64,000 nucleotides of DNA. It comes from Salticus scenicus. Taxonomy: Eukaryota > Arthropoda > Arachnida > Araneae > Salticidae. Numbering within the stretch: the stretch's first letter is position 1; every line of letters starts with the position of its first letter. Where the stretch lies: NCBI GenBank assembly GCA_963930645.1, contig OZ005649.1, positions 380,513,887 to 380,577,886 on the forward strand. The letters run 5' to 3'. Of this stretch, positions 1 to 13,300 are shown piece by piece. A program made the position numbers and the translations under genes. Below the pieces are notes generated by a model. The model did not search any database, was not told the origin of the DNA, and saw only the letters and a program-made list of their open reading frames with translations.

Positions 1-2614
1 TGAATTGAGAATAAGAGCATGCTGAAGAAAGCATAAATCTGAAAATTATTTAAAAAAAAAAAAAAAAAAAAATATTTTATAATTACTCATATAATATTTT
101 CTAAGCACTCGAAAATTTTTTTGTTAAGTTTTTTATAAGTTACACAATATCTTTTAGTTATAAAATGAAGTTTAATTTCTCATTAAATTATAGAAAAATA
201 TACTGAAATGCTAATGTTGAATGGTATATGAATAAAAGTGCATGATGAAATAAAAAAATAGTGAAAAAACACTATAAATTGAAAAACATACAAAAATTGT
301 TTTGTGTTGCAATAAGTAGGCAATCTCCATCTGCTGAAAAAGTAAACGTGAGAGCAAATTCAGTTTAAAAACAGAATTGCAATAATCACGTTACTGCGAT
401 GTTGTAATAATTTGAATTAACTGTATTAAATTGAAATTTTCTGTAGGAATAATGAAATACCTAGAAAATACCTAGTTATTACTGTAGATGTATAAAAAAT
501 AAATGCCTTTATAAGATTTTTATTTTTTTTTTTTTCATTTTTGACAAAATTTCTATAAAATATTTCTGATTTTATTTGTATTTTTTTAAATATGTGGTAA
601 TAAACTTAAAGCGTTTTGATTGCATTTGAATAACACACAAAATGCATGTTTGTAAATGATATTCAAAATTATATAATTAATTGACTTAAATATTTAATAC
701 AAAGAATAAAATAAATCTTTGTAAGTTTTTGTCTAATTTTCAAAAGCAAAAGGTTTAAAGGTTTAAAATGTATGTTTTTATATTGCTCCAAAAATTCTGT
801 AATTCAGTTCTATTTACATAGAACTGCATCACTGTATGTAATAAAATCTTGCAAAATTACACTGAAAAATATCTCGTTTAATCTCGTCATATTTTATCGA
901 TGCTCTAAGCTAAAATATTATACTGATGTCACATCAGAATATTTGAATATCGCATTTCTGAAAGCATGACTTTCTCAATTGAATGAAAATGTAAATTCTG
1001 ACCTTCCAGTTATTTCATCTTTTACGTTATAAATTTTACTATAAACAGTTGAAAAATGTTAATATTTTGTCTTCATTTGAATGAATTTAAAATAATTTAC
1101 AAACATATTTCTATAAACTGTACACCTTTGTGGCAACAGAAATTGAATATTCCGGTTTTCTAAAATTCCATTACATTTGTCTTGGAAAAAGAGCAAAAGG
1201 CAAAATTTAATTTTTCACCGGATAATACGTATGAACTGAGCATTCTTCATTCTGTTTTCTAAAATGAAAAATTGCTGAATAACTCCCGTTTAGGAATGAT
1301 AAATGAAACCTAAAATGATGGTGTTTTAAATCATCTTATGTTAATAAAAAAAAATACATTTTTTATTTTAAGAAATAAAAATTAAATTGCACACTTCAAA
1401 TCTCTAGATAATTATTTAGCTCTAGAAGCATCTTTTTTCAGATTAATTTTCTTTTTCCGAAAATTGTTTTCCAGCAAATTGTTTCAGTAGTCTTTTCAAA
1501 CATAAATATATATAATCCATCAGACATCAGTCATCTGCATTTTCAAAATTGCAGTTTGGAAATGATGCTTCTAAAGATATTTTTTTAAAGGACATTTGGA
1601 TAAAAATTTCAGAGTTTGGATGTAATTTTTCTTAAGTGGAGTTGAAATTTATGCCAAAGAGAAAATTTTTAAGTCAGTAAATGATCTGATAAATTTGTAA
1701 CATATTTGATAAATTTTTATGTTTTCTCCCCAATTTCACATAATATTTACTGAAAGAATTTTTAAGGGGATCTGTAGAATGTCTTTTTTTTTTTTTTTTT
1801 TTTGCGGGAAGAGAATTACGAACTTTTTTCCATAAAAAAGAATCCGTTTCGGGGTATAAAAAAAAGAAATATATATATATATTTAAATATGAACAATTCT
1901 GAACATTTTAATGTCTTATTTTTAATTTTATGTACTTTGATTCAAAAAATGTGAGTAAATGTGTAAATGAGTGTTGTAAATTATGTTCGTATTCAACTTT
2001 ATTACATTTTTAAACTTTAACGCCTCTTTTCTCAGAAGGGCTTCGCTGCCATCAACCGCAATATACCTTATCGTGAAATTAACCTATTGGCTATTTCATG
2101 GTCTGTTTGTACAAACCTATTTAAAAAAAGGAGTTAAGGATTTTTAGTTGTATTAAAATTTACTAATTTTAAATTATGTAAAACATAAAAATTTTAAAAT
2201 TTTCTTAAAGTGCAATCGTTTTTCTAAGAGTATTTGATTAAATAAAGTTAATTTTACTAAATAATTATTTATTTTGTAGGTATCATTTATATAGTGTGCA
2301 AATTTTTACAGAGATAGGGAAAGCTTTTTTTCAAAATCTTACAGATTAATAATTCAGTGGTAAAAAATAAAATCAATCCAAACTTTCTTTTTCTTTCTTT
2401 CTTTTTTCTTTTCTTTTCTTCTTTCTTTCTTTCTTTTTTTTTTCCGTTATTAATGCTTTGATGCTTATATGTTACTGCATTTAAAAACTGTGGTGAAAAT
2501 TTTCATATTCTTAAATGTTTATAGCTGTAATTCCCATTATACATAAAAGGTATCGAAAATAATAAACATTTGAAAAATATCGGAAATTAGATTTTGAAAA
2601 AAAAAAAAAAAAAA

Positions 2615-2667
<53 letters not shown>

Positions 2668-5600
2668 ATTGTTGTGTACTAAATATTTAACCGAAAATAA
2701 TTGAATCAAAGACGAAATGTGCTTTTCCTCCATCTCTAAAAAATAAAAAAATGAAAGGAAAAAAGAAAAACAAGAAGAAACATGAAATACGTTCAGCAAA
2801 ATTGAAGCTTTGTTTTCAATGAAATTTCACTAAAACATTTTGCATTTAAATTTAAGATTAAAAAAAATCTTAAATTCAATAATTTTAAAACTGCATGGTA
2901 ATAACCGCAAATTTTACAGTATTAGTTTAAAAAGTACAGTTTATTAGATAAATTCATACATCCGTTTTTAACAACAAAATAAAAATATCATTTTTCCATG
3001 TTAATAAAGTTTTAAAACGAAACTACAAAATTTTTTTATTCATCCAAAAATCTTAAAGCTAAATAATCATATATCAGCGTTTAAGAAAAAGAGTATACGT
3101 TACTTTAAATTTAATATTTAATTTCTGTAGTACACTTAAAAAATTAATCATTATAACAAAACTACTTTTAGAATAATTTACATATATATATACAATAAAT
3201 GAATTATATTCTAGCGTTTGGTATGACAATATTTAAGTTATATTTACTAGGCGTGCATCCCTTACATCGTTTCAGAACACATTTCTCATCTAAAATTTTA
3301 CACTCCAACTACCAATAAAATTCGTACATTAAAAAATTATTAAAAAAAAAAAAAAATGCTTTATGTTAGATAAATTAGTGGCATTTTGCGAATTTGCGAG
3401 ATATTCTTTAAACAAAAAACAAAAATAATGAGAAGCACAGCCAAAAACTAATTTCTTATCATCTTTCATTATGGAAAAGAATTTATACATTTCTATTCGA
3501 AATAAACTTTAACGTGTTTAGAATTATCATTTCAGGATGAAATGTTATATCTGTATAATTTATAATTAATCTTTCGAAATAAAAATCCGATTATACATTT
3601 TCCAAAGAAAAATTATAAACTATCCGATTTTAAATATTAATTTATCATACTGCTCATTATTATATAAAGCAATTTTCTTTATTTGATTCCAAATATATTA
3701 TTTACACACACAATAGTTTATGTAATATTTAGCTATGATTAAATGTTTATTATTAAATTTAATTATTATTTAACAAAGGCTTGATAAAATAGTACCAACT
3801 AAAAGTCTTAGTAACCGAGGAAATCTTTTAATAACTAAGGGTAACTTGTTATTCTTAATGCAAGAGCAATCATCAAAACTTTTTTTCATCCATAGATCTG
3901 GTAGTTCCTTTAATTTAATTAGCTATCAGCAGCAACTGATGAGAAATCGTTGAGAAGTAAATCTTTTATCATCAACGTCACCACTATTTAACACCATCTT
4001 ATCATTCATTCGAAATAATTACTTTCCTTCAAAATTATTTTATTTTCTAGTTCTAACATTTTTTGATACCCTACATATCTCTAAACCTTTTTTACGGTGC
4101 AATGTTCATTTGTTTTGCATGAGTTTTTATGATAAAATACACGTAATACTCATCGATTAGGGGCGAATAAATATGTACATTTTCTTCTTCTTTAAATAGT
4201 ACCATAAAAAAATTTCTTTCATTCAATAAAATTATATATCTTTCCTATTCATACTTTTATTCAGTTACATGTATCTAAAAGCATATTTTACCCAGTGAAA
4301 AATGAAATCAAAGGTATTTTTAATACCTATTTTATATATGCATAAGATTAAAACAGAAATATCTCGAACGCAGACACAATTATTCAGTTAATCTAACTAA
4401 ATTTTTAATATATTTTTATTTTATAAATAATGGTTTTATGTACAAAAAAATGCATATTATAAATAACAGAAGTACTCTACTAAATAAAGTGTTATTTTCA
4501 GAATGGTGCAATAAAACTGAAAATAAATTATTTTTCTTTAGCAATATAATATTCATTTTCAAACACAAATGATAGCTAAATTGTAAGCCAAAGGGCAAAA
4601 AATATATGGATTATTATCAACAACTTGCATTTGAATTAGTCTTTTTGAAAATTTCATCTGAAAAAATAATTATAATAATAATGATAATAAATTAAAAATC
4701 TCCACATTTCGATAAAAAACTTTTCCCAATTTTATATTTCATAAAGCAACGGATAAAATATTCTTCAAAAATAAACATGTTTTTACCATTCCAGATTTTA
4801 GCCAGAAGGATTTTATGCATTTCTGAGATGCAATTGAATATTTAGAGAAATTATGAGGGTACAAATTCAAACAGTTCAATTTTTGAATTAATTCCACGGA
4901 ACAAATATTTCTATCCATATATGGCCTCTTGTTAAAAATATATATCCCCTCATCATTAAGAAATACCCAAAGGGCTTTTAGGAAACAAGTTACGAAAATG
5001 AGTTTGATTCTTCTTTTCCTGAAAAAAAAAAAAACCACTTAAGCGAAAAAATGCAAGCGGCTTTTTCAGTAATGATATAAATGGAATATGATTTGTGTGT
5101 AAACAATTCCCATGCAATTTATTCAATTCATTAGCTATTTGAATTGAAATTACTTTACTATTTGTAGGAAATATATAAAGAATAATGATGCAATTCAAAT
5201 TCAATTTCCTAAATAAATGGTCATTTACGTACTTTTTTTTTTCTTTTAATTGGAAAATATTATATTTAATTTTTTTATTGTGTATGATTTTAATATTCTC
5301 TTGACTGATAAATGACTGTAAAGTTAGATTGAAATAGAAAACAGTTTTGAATTGTTTTAATAGACCACAGAAATTTCATCTTACACAAGAACAATTACTT
5401 TTTAATAAATTTAAAATTTTTAAAATGAGAATTAATTACTTTTATTCGTATAGCTTTATAACGATTTTTAAATACGAAATTATAATTTTATCACCCAATG
5501 TATAAATGTTATATTCTTGCAATTAAATTTTCATTCTATTATTTAAATTCTTTTAATGAACATTATTTTTTATTTAAAAAACTCTCAACGTAAATAATAA

Positions 5601-6000
5601 ATACACTGCTATTTTCTCTTATTTTGTGTAAATTTCGTATGAGTTAGATTTGTTTATATATAAACATTTTTATATCTTTCAATAAACTATCGCTTATTTT
5701 TATCAATGTTTTCTAAATGGAAATGTTTTGCTAATTTAAAAAATTTCTTCACTGTGTATGTAACTTTTTATCTTGCGTAAATTACTTCTTGTTGTTTTAA
5801 TCCATAAAAAAATTCAAAAAGTATTTCTTTAATTATTTTTGATGATTTGTAGCTCCCTTGTGATAAATTGGCGCCTTCATCATTCATAGTTGAACCTGCT
5901 TTATGTGTAAGAAATAAACACTGAAGTGTAATTGTTCCACTTAACACATATTCAATTAAAGCTCTTCAACGAGGGGAGAATGGGGCTACTCCTTTAACAT
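1..6000. other. AT-rich DNA without recognisable genes
   Basis: No open frame here resembles a known protein; the longest are about 60-100 codons, as expected by chance at this base composition. The stretch holds only simple sequence: poly(A) near 52-71, poly(T) near 1783-1803, CTTT-rich runs at 2385-2443, and a poly(A)/(GA)n tract near 2598-2663. No splice-bounded exon or RNA gene could be supported. Confidence 0.6.
2598..2663. repeat. Compound microsatellite, poly(A) then (GA)n
   Basis: About 24 A residues run directly into about 20 GA repeats. The same compound pattern in complement, (CT)n followed by poly(T), occurs at 18953-18996. Read as protein, it gives the low-complexity serine/leucine/phenylalanine runs that make a spurious open frame here. 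Confidence 0.9.
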
Positions 6001-6001
6001 A

Positions 6002-6543
6002 CACTCCGCGACAAAAAGATAGCTACAAAGGGTTTTTTCTTTAATTTTTCATAAAATAACATTATCTAAATTGTGCTTATCATTTATTATTATCATAAAA
6101 TAACACTATTTAGAGACTATTTTTTTTAAGGACCAATTTAGAAAAAATTTAAGACTAAAATTTTTCTAATTTAAGACTACATATCGCAACAAAAAGATAG
6201 GGACAAAGTTTTTTTTTCCTCTAATTTCTGAATATTATTATTTTCTATATGATAAAAATATTTAGTCTGTTTTTGATGTGATAATATTTTGTTATGATAA
6301 TAAATGTTCAGCACAATTTAGATAATGTTATTTTATGAAAATTAATAAAAAAAATAAATAAATAAAAAATAAAGACCTTTTTACCTATCTTTTTGTCGCG
6401 GAGTGTAGAATTAGTCTTTGAAAAAATTAGTCTTGAAATAGTGTTATTTTATCAGAATAATAAATAATAAGCACAATTTAGATAATGTTATTTTATGAAA
6501 AATTAAAGAAAAAACCTTTGTACCTATATTTTGTCGCGGAGTG
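6002..6543. mobile_element. TA-flanked MITE with a nested copy inside
   Basis: The left end begins CACTCCGCGACAAAAAG after TA (6000-6001). The right end is its complement, TTTGTCGCGGAGTG, followed by TA (6544-6545). The arms continue inward as an inverted repeat that includes AATAACATTATCTAAATTGTG and its complement. TA target duplications and TIRs of this kind are typical of Tc1/mariner-derived MITEs. There is no transposase. The centre is interrupted by a second copy at 6180-6405. Confidence 0.85.
6180..6405. mobile_element. Nested MITE copy inside the 6002-6543 element
   Basis: It starts CATATCGCAACAAAAAG after TA (6178-6179), a decayed version of the outer terminus. It ends CTTTTTGTCGCGGAGTG followed by TA (6406-6407). 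The outer element resumes immediately on both sides with complementary AGACTAA/TTAGTCT sequence, so this copy inserted into an existing relative at a TA. Confidence 0.75.
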
Positions 6544-6545
6544 TA

Positions 6546-7694
6546 TAATAAAATATAAAGGATCTATAACTTCGATGTAAATATAATAAATAACTTGATA
6601 TTACCCATATACTTTCAGCAACACAACATCGTGAAGCTTTACTTCTTTATAATCTGAGTGGCATTTGACTCTATCTCCTCGAACAGCAAACCTCGAAATA
6701 AGCTTAAAAAATCCCAACAGTCAAAATCTCCTCTCCTCACAAAAAAGCTCCCCGAGTATCGTTTTGATCTGCCTTTTATACTTTATAACATTAATTTGCA
6801 TTTCGTACGTAACTTGATTTCCGACAAACTTATTCAATTTCTTCCTATCTGCTATATTTCGTAAAATTTGAAACTTTTACTGGATTCATCACTACTCTGA
6901 TTTGCGAACTTCTTAAGAAATATTTCGCTAACCTTAAAACTTACATAGACAAATCTCTAGATAATCCGTTATTATAAATAAGTATATTTGTCATTCGCAT
7001 ATAAATACTTTATTTTCCAGTAACAAAAATTTTAATTTAACATCTAATAATTTACATAGTGTAAAAAGTAAATTTAACACTCTCTTTGTAAACCAACATT
7101 ACTGTGCAACCGATAGGCGGTTAGAAAATTTTCATAGTAACAGAGGTGCAAAAGTTGGTGGTAGGTATAAAAAGTTTGACTTTCCCTGGACTAAAAAAAA
7201 GCTATAAAATAATAGATTTTCTTTCAAATCTGTATGAAAAAAATATTATAATTTAGGATTGTAAGATATTTTCAGAGTTATTATTTTGTCTGATTTTCAT
7301 AACCATTAATAAACTTTCTGATAAATTTAAAAATAAAATTATTTTCCCTAATAAATTAAGTGTTTATAATTTTTAAACTCTTAATAATTTTACTAACCAT
7401 AATAACTATATTTTATATAACGATAAAAATTGTTTACAAAAAATTGGTATTTGTCAAAGTATGTGCAGCTCAAATCTATTAAACCTTATTATTATGAGCG
7501 TAATTTTACATACAATAATACATAACGATAGCATTATATTGATGATATGAATATTTTTTTCCACGAATATCTCTCCTAATTTCATTAAATTAACTAATTC
7601 TTTTAAATTAACAAACATTTCTATTAATAACCAATCTATTATCTTTCTGAACTTTAATACTCATTAATTCAGTAATTAAATATACACTGATATA
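6546..7694. other. AT-rich spacer, nothing recognised
   Basis: No gene, RNA or repeat family was recognised. The 68-codon open frame near 6658 has no recognisable domain and no sign of coding composition. Confidence 0.5.
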
Positions 7695-7907
7695 CAGTCG
7701 GTAACAAAAGTCTCCGAACACTAGCAAAAGTTCCTATATAAAAAAGTACACTTAATACAGTTTTGTTAAATAAATCCTTGTCGAATCCTGTTTTTAGAAT
7801 GAGTAAGAACAGGGTTCTACAAGGATTTATTTAACAAAACTGTATTGAGTGTACTTTTACTTATATAGGAATTTTTGCTAGTGTTTGGAGACTTTTGTTA
7901 CCGACTG
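7695..7907. mobile_element. Near-perfect palindromic MITE, Tc1/mariner type
   Basis: The termini are CAGTCGGTAACAAAAGTCT and its exact complement, flanked by TA at 7693-7694 and 7908-7909. The two arms of about 100 bp match almost throughout, including GAACACTAGCAAAAG and ACAGTTTTGTTAAATAAATC, and leave only a short centre near 7795-7808. A transcript would fold into one long hairpin. No coding capacity. Only one copy is present in the window. The high identity of the arms suggests the element is fairly young or kept alike by gene conversion. Confidence 0.9.
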
Positions 7908-7909
7908 TA

Positions 7910-10250
7910 CGTATATGAAAAACAGCAAAATTTTTGTTTTAAAGTTAACACATTTTATTAATTCAAGTTTAAACACATTTTAACTCAGTACCTATGCTTC
8001 AGTTTATGGAAATATTATTATTAATCACTTGTTATTATGTTTCTTACGGAATAAAAATAAATAAACAAATAAAAATAATAAAATAAATAAAATAGTAGCA
8101 TTAAATTCCCGATGAAATTCATTCTTATCGATGGGATTCCGATTACCTACTGTTCATCAATTCATCGGATTCCAAAACAGACATTTCGCTGCTAATTTAA
8201 GACATGATACCTTTAGAATGGGCTTTCCAAAAGCATTACTAATCTTAGTATATAAGTAAATCTGTTTTTGTCAAATGTAATACTTAAAAAAAAAAATGGT
8301 TTGGTGAGCGAAAAAAATGTTTGATTAGAAAAAGAACAATAAATTCCAAAGATGCTGTAATTTTGCCAATAATTTGGCACAATATTATGAAATAGATAAT
8401 AGTTTATTTCTGCTAATTCATGATGGTTTTTCTTCTACAATAGCCTCGTGTGATATATCAATAGTTCCAGCTTCTCTTATTTTTCTTAGCTCCTTGATCC
8501 AACCTTTACACTTCAAATTGACTTTGCTGATATTCATGTTATTAAAAGACTTAACTGTTGACTGTGAAAAGAAAACAATATTTAAAAACTGTTTATTGGA
8601 AACGAATAATAAAAATCCCTGATGATGCTTTACTATTAAAGCGAAAAGCTTTGGATAATCTTTTAAATAAAATTTAATTTTACGTGTGTTTAAATTGTTT
8701 TTAATAGAATTAACAAATGACACATGTTCAATTTAACTCTCTTTTTTTAGAGATTATTTATAGAAAGAGGTCAGTTGGTGTTGTAGTCTGGATGTTGAAA
8801 TAATTTATAAAATACTTTTAAAAGAGGAAGTTTCTGTTTTATTTCAATTACCTTAATGATTTTCTAGATATCTTTTACATGCTCTATTTTAAAATGTAAA
8901 TTATTAAACTCAATTTGATAAATCTCTCTAGCTTAAATGTGCTGAGTATAACAGCAAAAAATAAAAAGTAGATAAATTATTATTATTTTTTTTAAATTTA
9001 AAAGTGTATATAATTAATACTTCGATATAACTTTTTTATCTAATTGTACATTAATATAATTTTGTATTTGTTTGGAACTTGACTTAAGTTAAGATTTATT
9101 TAACTTTAGATCCATTACATTTAGGAGTCGGTGACATAATTTTTCTACTCGGAATACTTGTAAAAACCCAATATTTTACTACCTGATATATTCACTAACA
9201 ACTGTTCATGAACATTTCTATTTAGTGAAATTACAAAACATGATCCTGATCCTGATCATGAACATTACTCAGTTCTTCGGAATATCAGAATTAAGTAAGA
9301 ATTTCAACAATTTTCTTAAACTTAAAGAAAGATTTAAAAAACGTGATTATAATGAAGTATATCCTAAAAATCACTTAAAGAGGTTGTTGTTTCCATTTTT
9401 ACCTTGCTTCATCTCTGTGAAATTATTTATATTGCATATATATCTTCTGTTCTTAATTCATAACAGAAGTACGAATTTAATTAACTGTACTTTTTTTTAT
9501 ATGTAAAAAACTGTAATTTTTTTGTTAGTTATAAGATACTTTAAAAATCATCTTTTCTCTTTAGAACAATTTTTTAATTGATGTAATTTATTAAAATTTT
9601 TAACATATAATTTCACATATTCTTGAAAAATAGCAATATAAATGCACTTTATGTATAGAAATTTTAAACGCAACTGTAATATTTTAAATTTCTTTAGAAG
9701 TAATTATATGTCTATTGCATATAATTATTTTTAATTTGAAAGAAACACTAAAATCCAACTATATTTAAGCTCAAACACTTATAAAATTAAAAATTCGTAC
9801 TAAAATTTAGAAACATGAAACTATTTTCTACCTTAATGGGAGTTTAAATATTTTCTTTATTTAAGAATGAGAAGTAGAAATGCATGTAACAAAATTACCA
9901 GTTAATGTTTAAATAACAAGATAAAATGTTTTTGAAAACATTTCTATCATAATTGTGAGTTATTTATTTATTTATTTTACAGTCGTGTAAAATTTTTTCT
10001 TTTAAAATTTACAAAGACTATGTCTTATAATTAGTACTGATTTCTTCGGTAATGTTTATTTACAGAAATATATTTGAAACTTTTTATATTAATGATTTAA
10101 CAAATATTACTGAGGATTTCTGTTATATTATTTTAGAAATTGTATTTACTACAAATATGACGAATGCTGTTTGCCTTGAAATTTCTTCTTGCAAAAGCAA
10201 TTTTATTTTTATTTTTTGTTCTTTTTCCTAAAAGTGATTTATTAACAAAT
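7910..10250. other. AT-rich DNA; unassigned open frames only
   Basis: A 101-codon open frame on the minus strand (8418-8723) and a 93-codon one on the plus strand (9225-9506) occur here. Neither shows a recognisable domain, and both lie in sequence of ordinary AT-rich composition. No promoter, exon or RNA was supported. Confidence 0.5.
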
Positions 10251-10257
10251 ATTAACA

Positions 10258-10645
10258 TGGCAGAGGAGCCGTTCACCACTCTAGGAGTGATTTCGAGCGA
10301 TTCTAGGTATGCTAAGCCCCTCCTTCGGAACATTTATTTAAGAAACTCAAAAAAAAAAAAAAAAAAAAAAAGAAAGAAAGAAAGAAAAGAAAAAATAAAA
10401 ATTACAAAGGCCGCCAGAGACAGGTCTCCCACGCGACAAGGAACGAGCGGCATGTACTGTGCTTGTAGATGAAGGGGAAAATGGATTTGGGAAGATTGTG
10501 AGTTCGTGGATAGTTCATATGTTTAGAGGGTGCTGAGCTGCTGCCCTTCGCGACAGTGGACACCGTGATAGTAGATGAGAGAAGGACTGTTCAGGATAGA
10601 AGCTGATTTTGCAGATTTTCCTGTCCTGTTTTATGCCAGTAGGTA
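10258..10645 (+). other. GC-richer island with a consensus splice donor
   Basis: Two GC-richer pieces (about 10255-10335 and 10408-10642) stand out from the AT-rich background, separated by a poly(A)/(AAAG)n tract. The first has an ATG in good context (AACATGG at 10255-10261) and stays open to about 10470, but most of the continuation is lysine from the A tract. The second ends CCAGTAG|GTAAGT, a consensus 5' splice donor with GT at 10643. It could be a first or untranslated exon, or a fragment of an unrecognised repeat. No protein family was recognised in either orientation. Confidence 0.25.
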
Positions 10646-11204
10646 AGTTTGAAGAGGAAAATATCAGTCTGTAATTCAACTTAAAGGGAAAGAAAAGCCA
10701 TAGAATTGCCATAGTGTATATTTTTATCTGTTGGTCTTAATATGTGCATGCTTATTTCTTCTATTATTGCAGATTTATCCATCTAAATGGGATATTTACA
10801 TTTCATTACAATACATTTTTATTTTCATTATAGATATATATGTTTTTAAACTACAAAATGATACACAATACTAATGCTATGAAATATTAATTACACACAC
10901 ATATATGTCTATTTTATTTAAGCTTTTTTATAACTGATATTTCGTTACAAAAAATAAATTTTAATGCGATGGTTGTAAATTTAATCACCAGTTTTTATCT
11001 GTAATAAGAAACGTATTGCATAAAAGTTTTTTAAAAATAAAATTAAAACTAAACTACGAAATAAAATATAAGATCTTACGGATTAGAAACAGCCTACCGC
11101 ATAAGTACATAAACCATTCTTTTAGGAAAAGCATATGCAATTATTTCATTAAAATTTTAAGTCTGAAATTGTAAAATTCGTTAACAAATAAATATCTATG
11201 CGGA

Positions 11205-11495
11205 GAGACATGCTTCTAAACCCCTTTTAAGTTTCAAAGTGTGGCTCATGAAGAAAGGTATCAAATTGAAAGTCAAAAGTGTGATTTTCGCGACCGTTAT
11301 CGCGACACATACAAATTCTGTCCATAGGTCATAATAATAAGAAAATATTTGTTGTGTCCCTGTACATGAACTACAAATGGAATACACAACAAAATCTATA
11401 CAGCTAATTCCATGTGGCTCATGAACATATGTACTAAATTTCAAGTCAATAGAGTGATTTTTTACGGCCGTTATCGGGCGACAGACACACACAAA
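11205..11495 (-). repeat. Family B fragment (head portion)
   Basis: On the minus strand it reads like the start of family B: a degenerate tail of the TGTGTGTC microsatellite, then CGATAACGGCCG, then sequence matching CACATGGAATTAGCTGTA and TGTACAGGGACACAACA, then a second unit. It is homologous to 13.98-14.3 kb and to the complement of 53.2-53.5 kb. It is cut off before the later units and the 3' end. The 98-codon open frame here is a by-product of the repeat. Confidence 0.75.
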
Positions 11496-11499
11496 AAAA

Positions 11500-12655
11500 A
11501 AAAAAAAAAACTGTTTGTTGCTTCAATTTGATAATAGTAGTATAATCTTTTATATAAAATGATAAGAATTTCAATTTTAGATGACAATATTTAGAATATT
11601 GCAATAAAACTCTGAATAGTTTTTTCGTCGAAAGATAGCTTCACGTTTCAGTAAAATTTAATTTTGTATGTGTTACATAATTATAAGTAAAGAATTTTAA
11701 GATACTTTAAATATTTAAAATGTGATTTTGATATGATGAAACTAAAAAAGCGGTTTAGAAGCAAGTCTTTTACAAATGTTTGCTCCGCATTCGGGTTTCG
11801 TTTCGACAAATTCGGTGAGTTTCACTATCAAGTGATGATGAAAAATAATTTTGTTGAAAATACTTTTTATTACTTAAATTGATGAAAATATTAGTGTAGT
11901 TTTTTTAAACTGTGATATTCTGCTAATAAAAAAAAAATGTTTTTGTCTTTTAGATGCTATTTAAGAAAATGAAAATTTAAAGCTAATATGTAACCAAAAA
12001 TTTGTGAGACAGAAGAGGGGAAAAATGTACAATATAAAGGAAATAAAAGGAAAGTTTCGCTGATTTATACTTTTTTTTCTTTTTTACTTTTAATTATAGA
12101 AGATTTGTTTTATTTATTTGGATAGTTTAAAAAGAAAAAAAAAGCGTAAGATCCAGGTTTATCTGTCTATATTCTGAATGAATAAGTTTTTCATCTTAAA
12201 AAGTGTTACTTCCTCTCCCCCCCCAACTACTTCTTTCATCTATTTCAAGTAACCAATTGAATTAAGTAACATACATATGTAGTTTAAATTTCTTGTGAAT
12301 TTTCCTTTTAATTTTATATACTTTTGCTTTACTACTATCAGTAATTATTAAGTTGAAAATTTTATTTTTATTCATAAATATGAATTTGTAAAAATTCAAA
12401 GTTATTCATAAATTATTTTAAATATTGTTTAATTCAAGCCTTCTTAACTATTTAATATTTAAATATTAAGGTCTTAATTAATCTAATAAAAGATAATTTA
12501 CAACCAGAATATATGTATATATATAACTTATGTTTAATTTTTAACAGTGGGAAATCGGTATTAAATAATAATAATAAAAAAAAATACTGTGTATAATTTT
12601 TATTGTTTATCAACTTTTACGAAGAAAAAAATAACTTTTTTTACTTTTTTTTATA
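11500..12655. other. AT-rich spacer, nothing recognised
   Basis: Only A/T-rich low-complexity sequence and short homopolymers are visible. No recognisable coding or RNA feature. Confidence 0.5.
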
Positions 12656-12657
12656 TG

Positions 12658-12782
12658 TAATATAGAGAAAGTATTGGATTCGTAAAAATTTTCGACCTCG
12701 GGTTTTTGATGGATTTACACGTTTTGAGAGCTGTAGAACACGATTTGACCATTTTTAGAAAATGTCTGTCTGTCTGTCTGTC

Positions 12783-12814
<32 letters not shown>

Positions 12815-12960
12815 ACAAAATTTTGTGGCAACTGTATCTCAGGAACTACTATACAGAATTTCATACAAATTGGTGTGTAGTTGCACCTTGACATACATTA
12901 GTGCCTATCAACTTTTGGTAAAAATTGTCTTACAGGTTGCGTTGCCATCCCGCTTTTCTA
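12658..12960 (+). repeat. Family E repeat, copy 1
   Basis: The head carries GAAAGTATTGGATTCGTAA and GATTTACACGTTTTGAG, followed by (TCTG)n(TG)n at 12764-12813. The body contains GTATCTCAGGAACTACT and ends at GTTGCGTTGCCATCCCGC. It is collinear with 61.18-61.48 kb. The head module is shared with families C, D and the Helitron-like element at 24.3 kb. The apparent open frame spanning it is non-coding repeat. Confidence 0.85.
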
Positions 12961-13059
12961 AATTTTTAACATGGTGATATAGGACAAAATTTTGTATAAA
13001 TGTGCATAAAGAGAATTATATTTTAGTAATCATTATGAAATTTACAAGAATTATTTATA

Positions 13060-13300
13060 ATAGAGATAGTCAACTGGGAAAAAAATTTTGTATGCGTAGG
13101 AGCCTCGCCACCCCCCCTGGGGGGGGAAGTCACCCCTCGAGGGGAGTAAATTTTCAAGATGGGTATCTTTCGAAAGGTCTCGTCAATACCTTTAAAACGA
13201 ATGGTTGAACTATAAATCTGTGATAATTTAAAACAAAGTTATCGATTTTTTTTACTTTTAACGAAAAAAAACTTTGGAAAAAAATCATATTATATATATT
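13060..13300 (+). repeat. GC-palindrome module shared with family D
   Basis: This starts near AACTGGGAAAAAAATTTT and carries CCCCCCTGGGGGGG and CCCCTCGAGGGG palindromes. It continues through GATGGGTATCTTTCGAAAGG and TAAAACAAAGTTATCGATTT into A/T tracts. The complement of the same module lies at about 40440-40685 inside a family D element. Here it instead follows family E, so the module occurs in two different repeat contexts. Confidence 0.75.
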
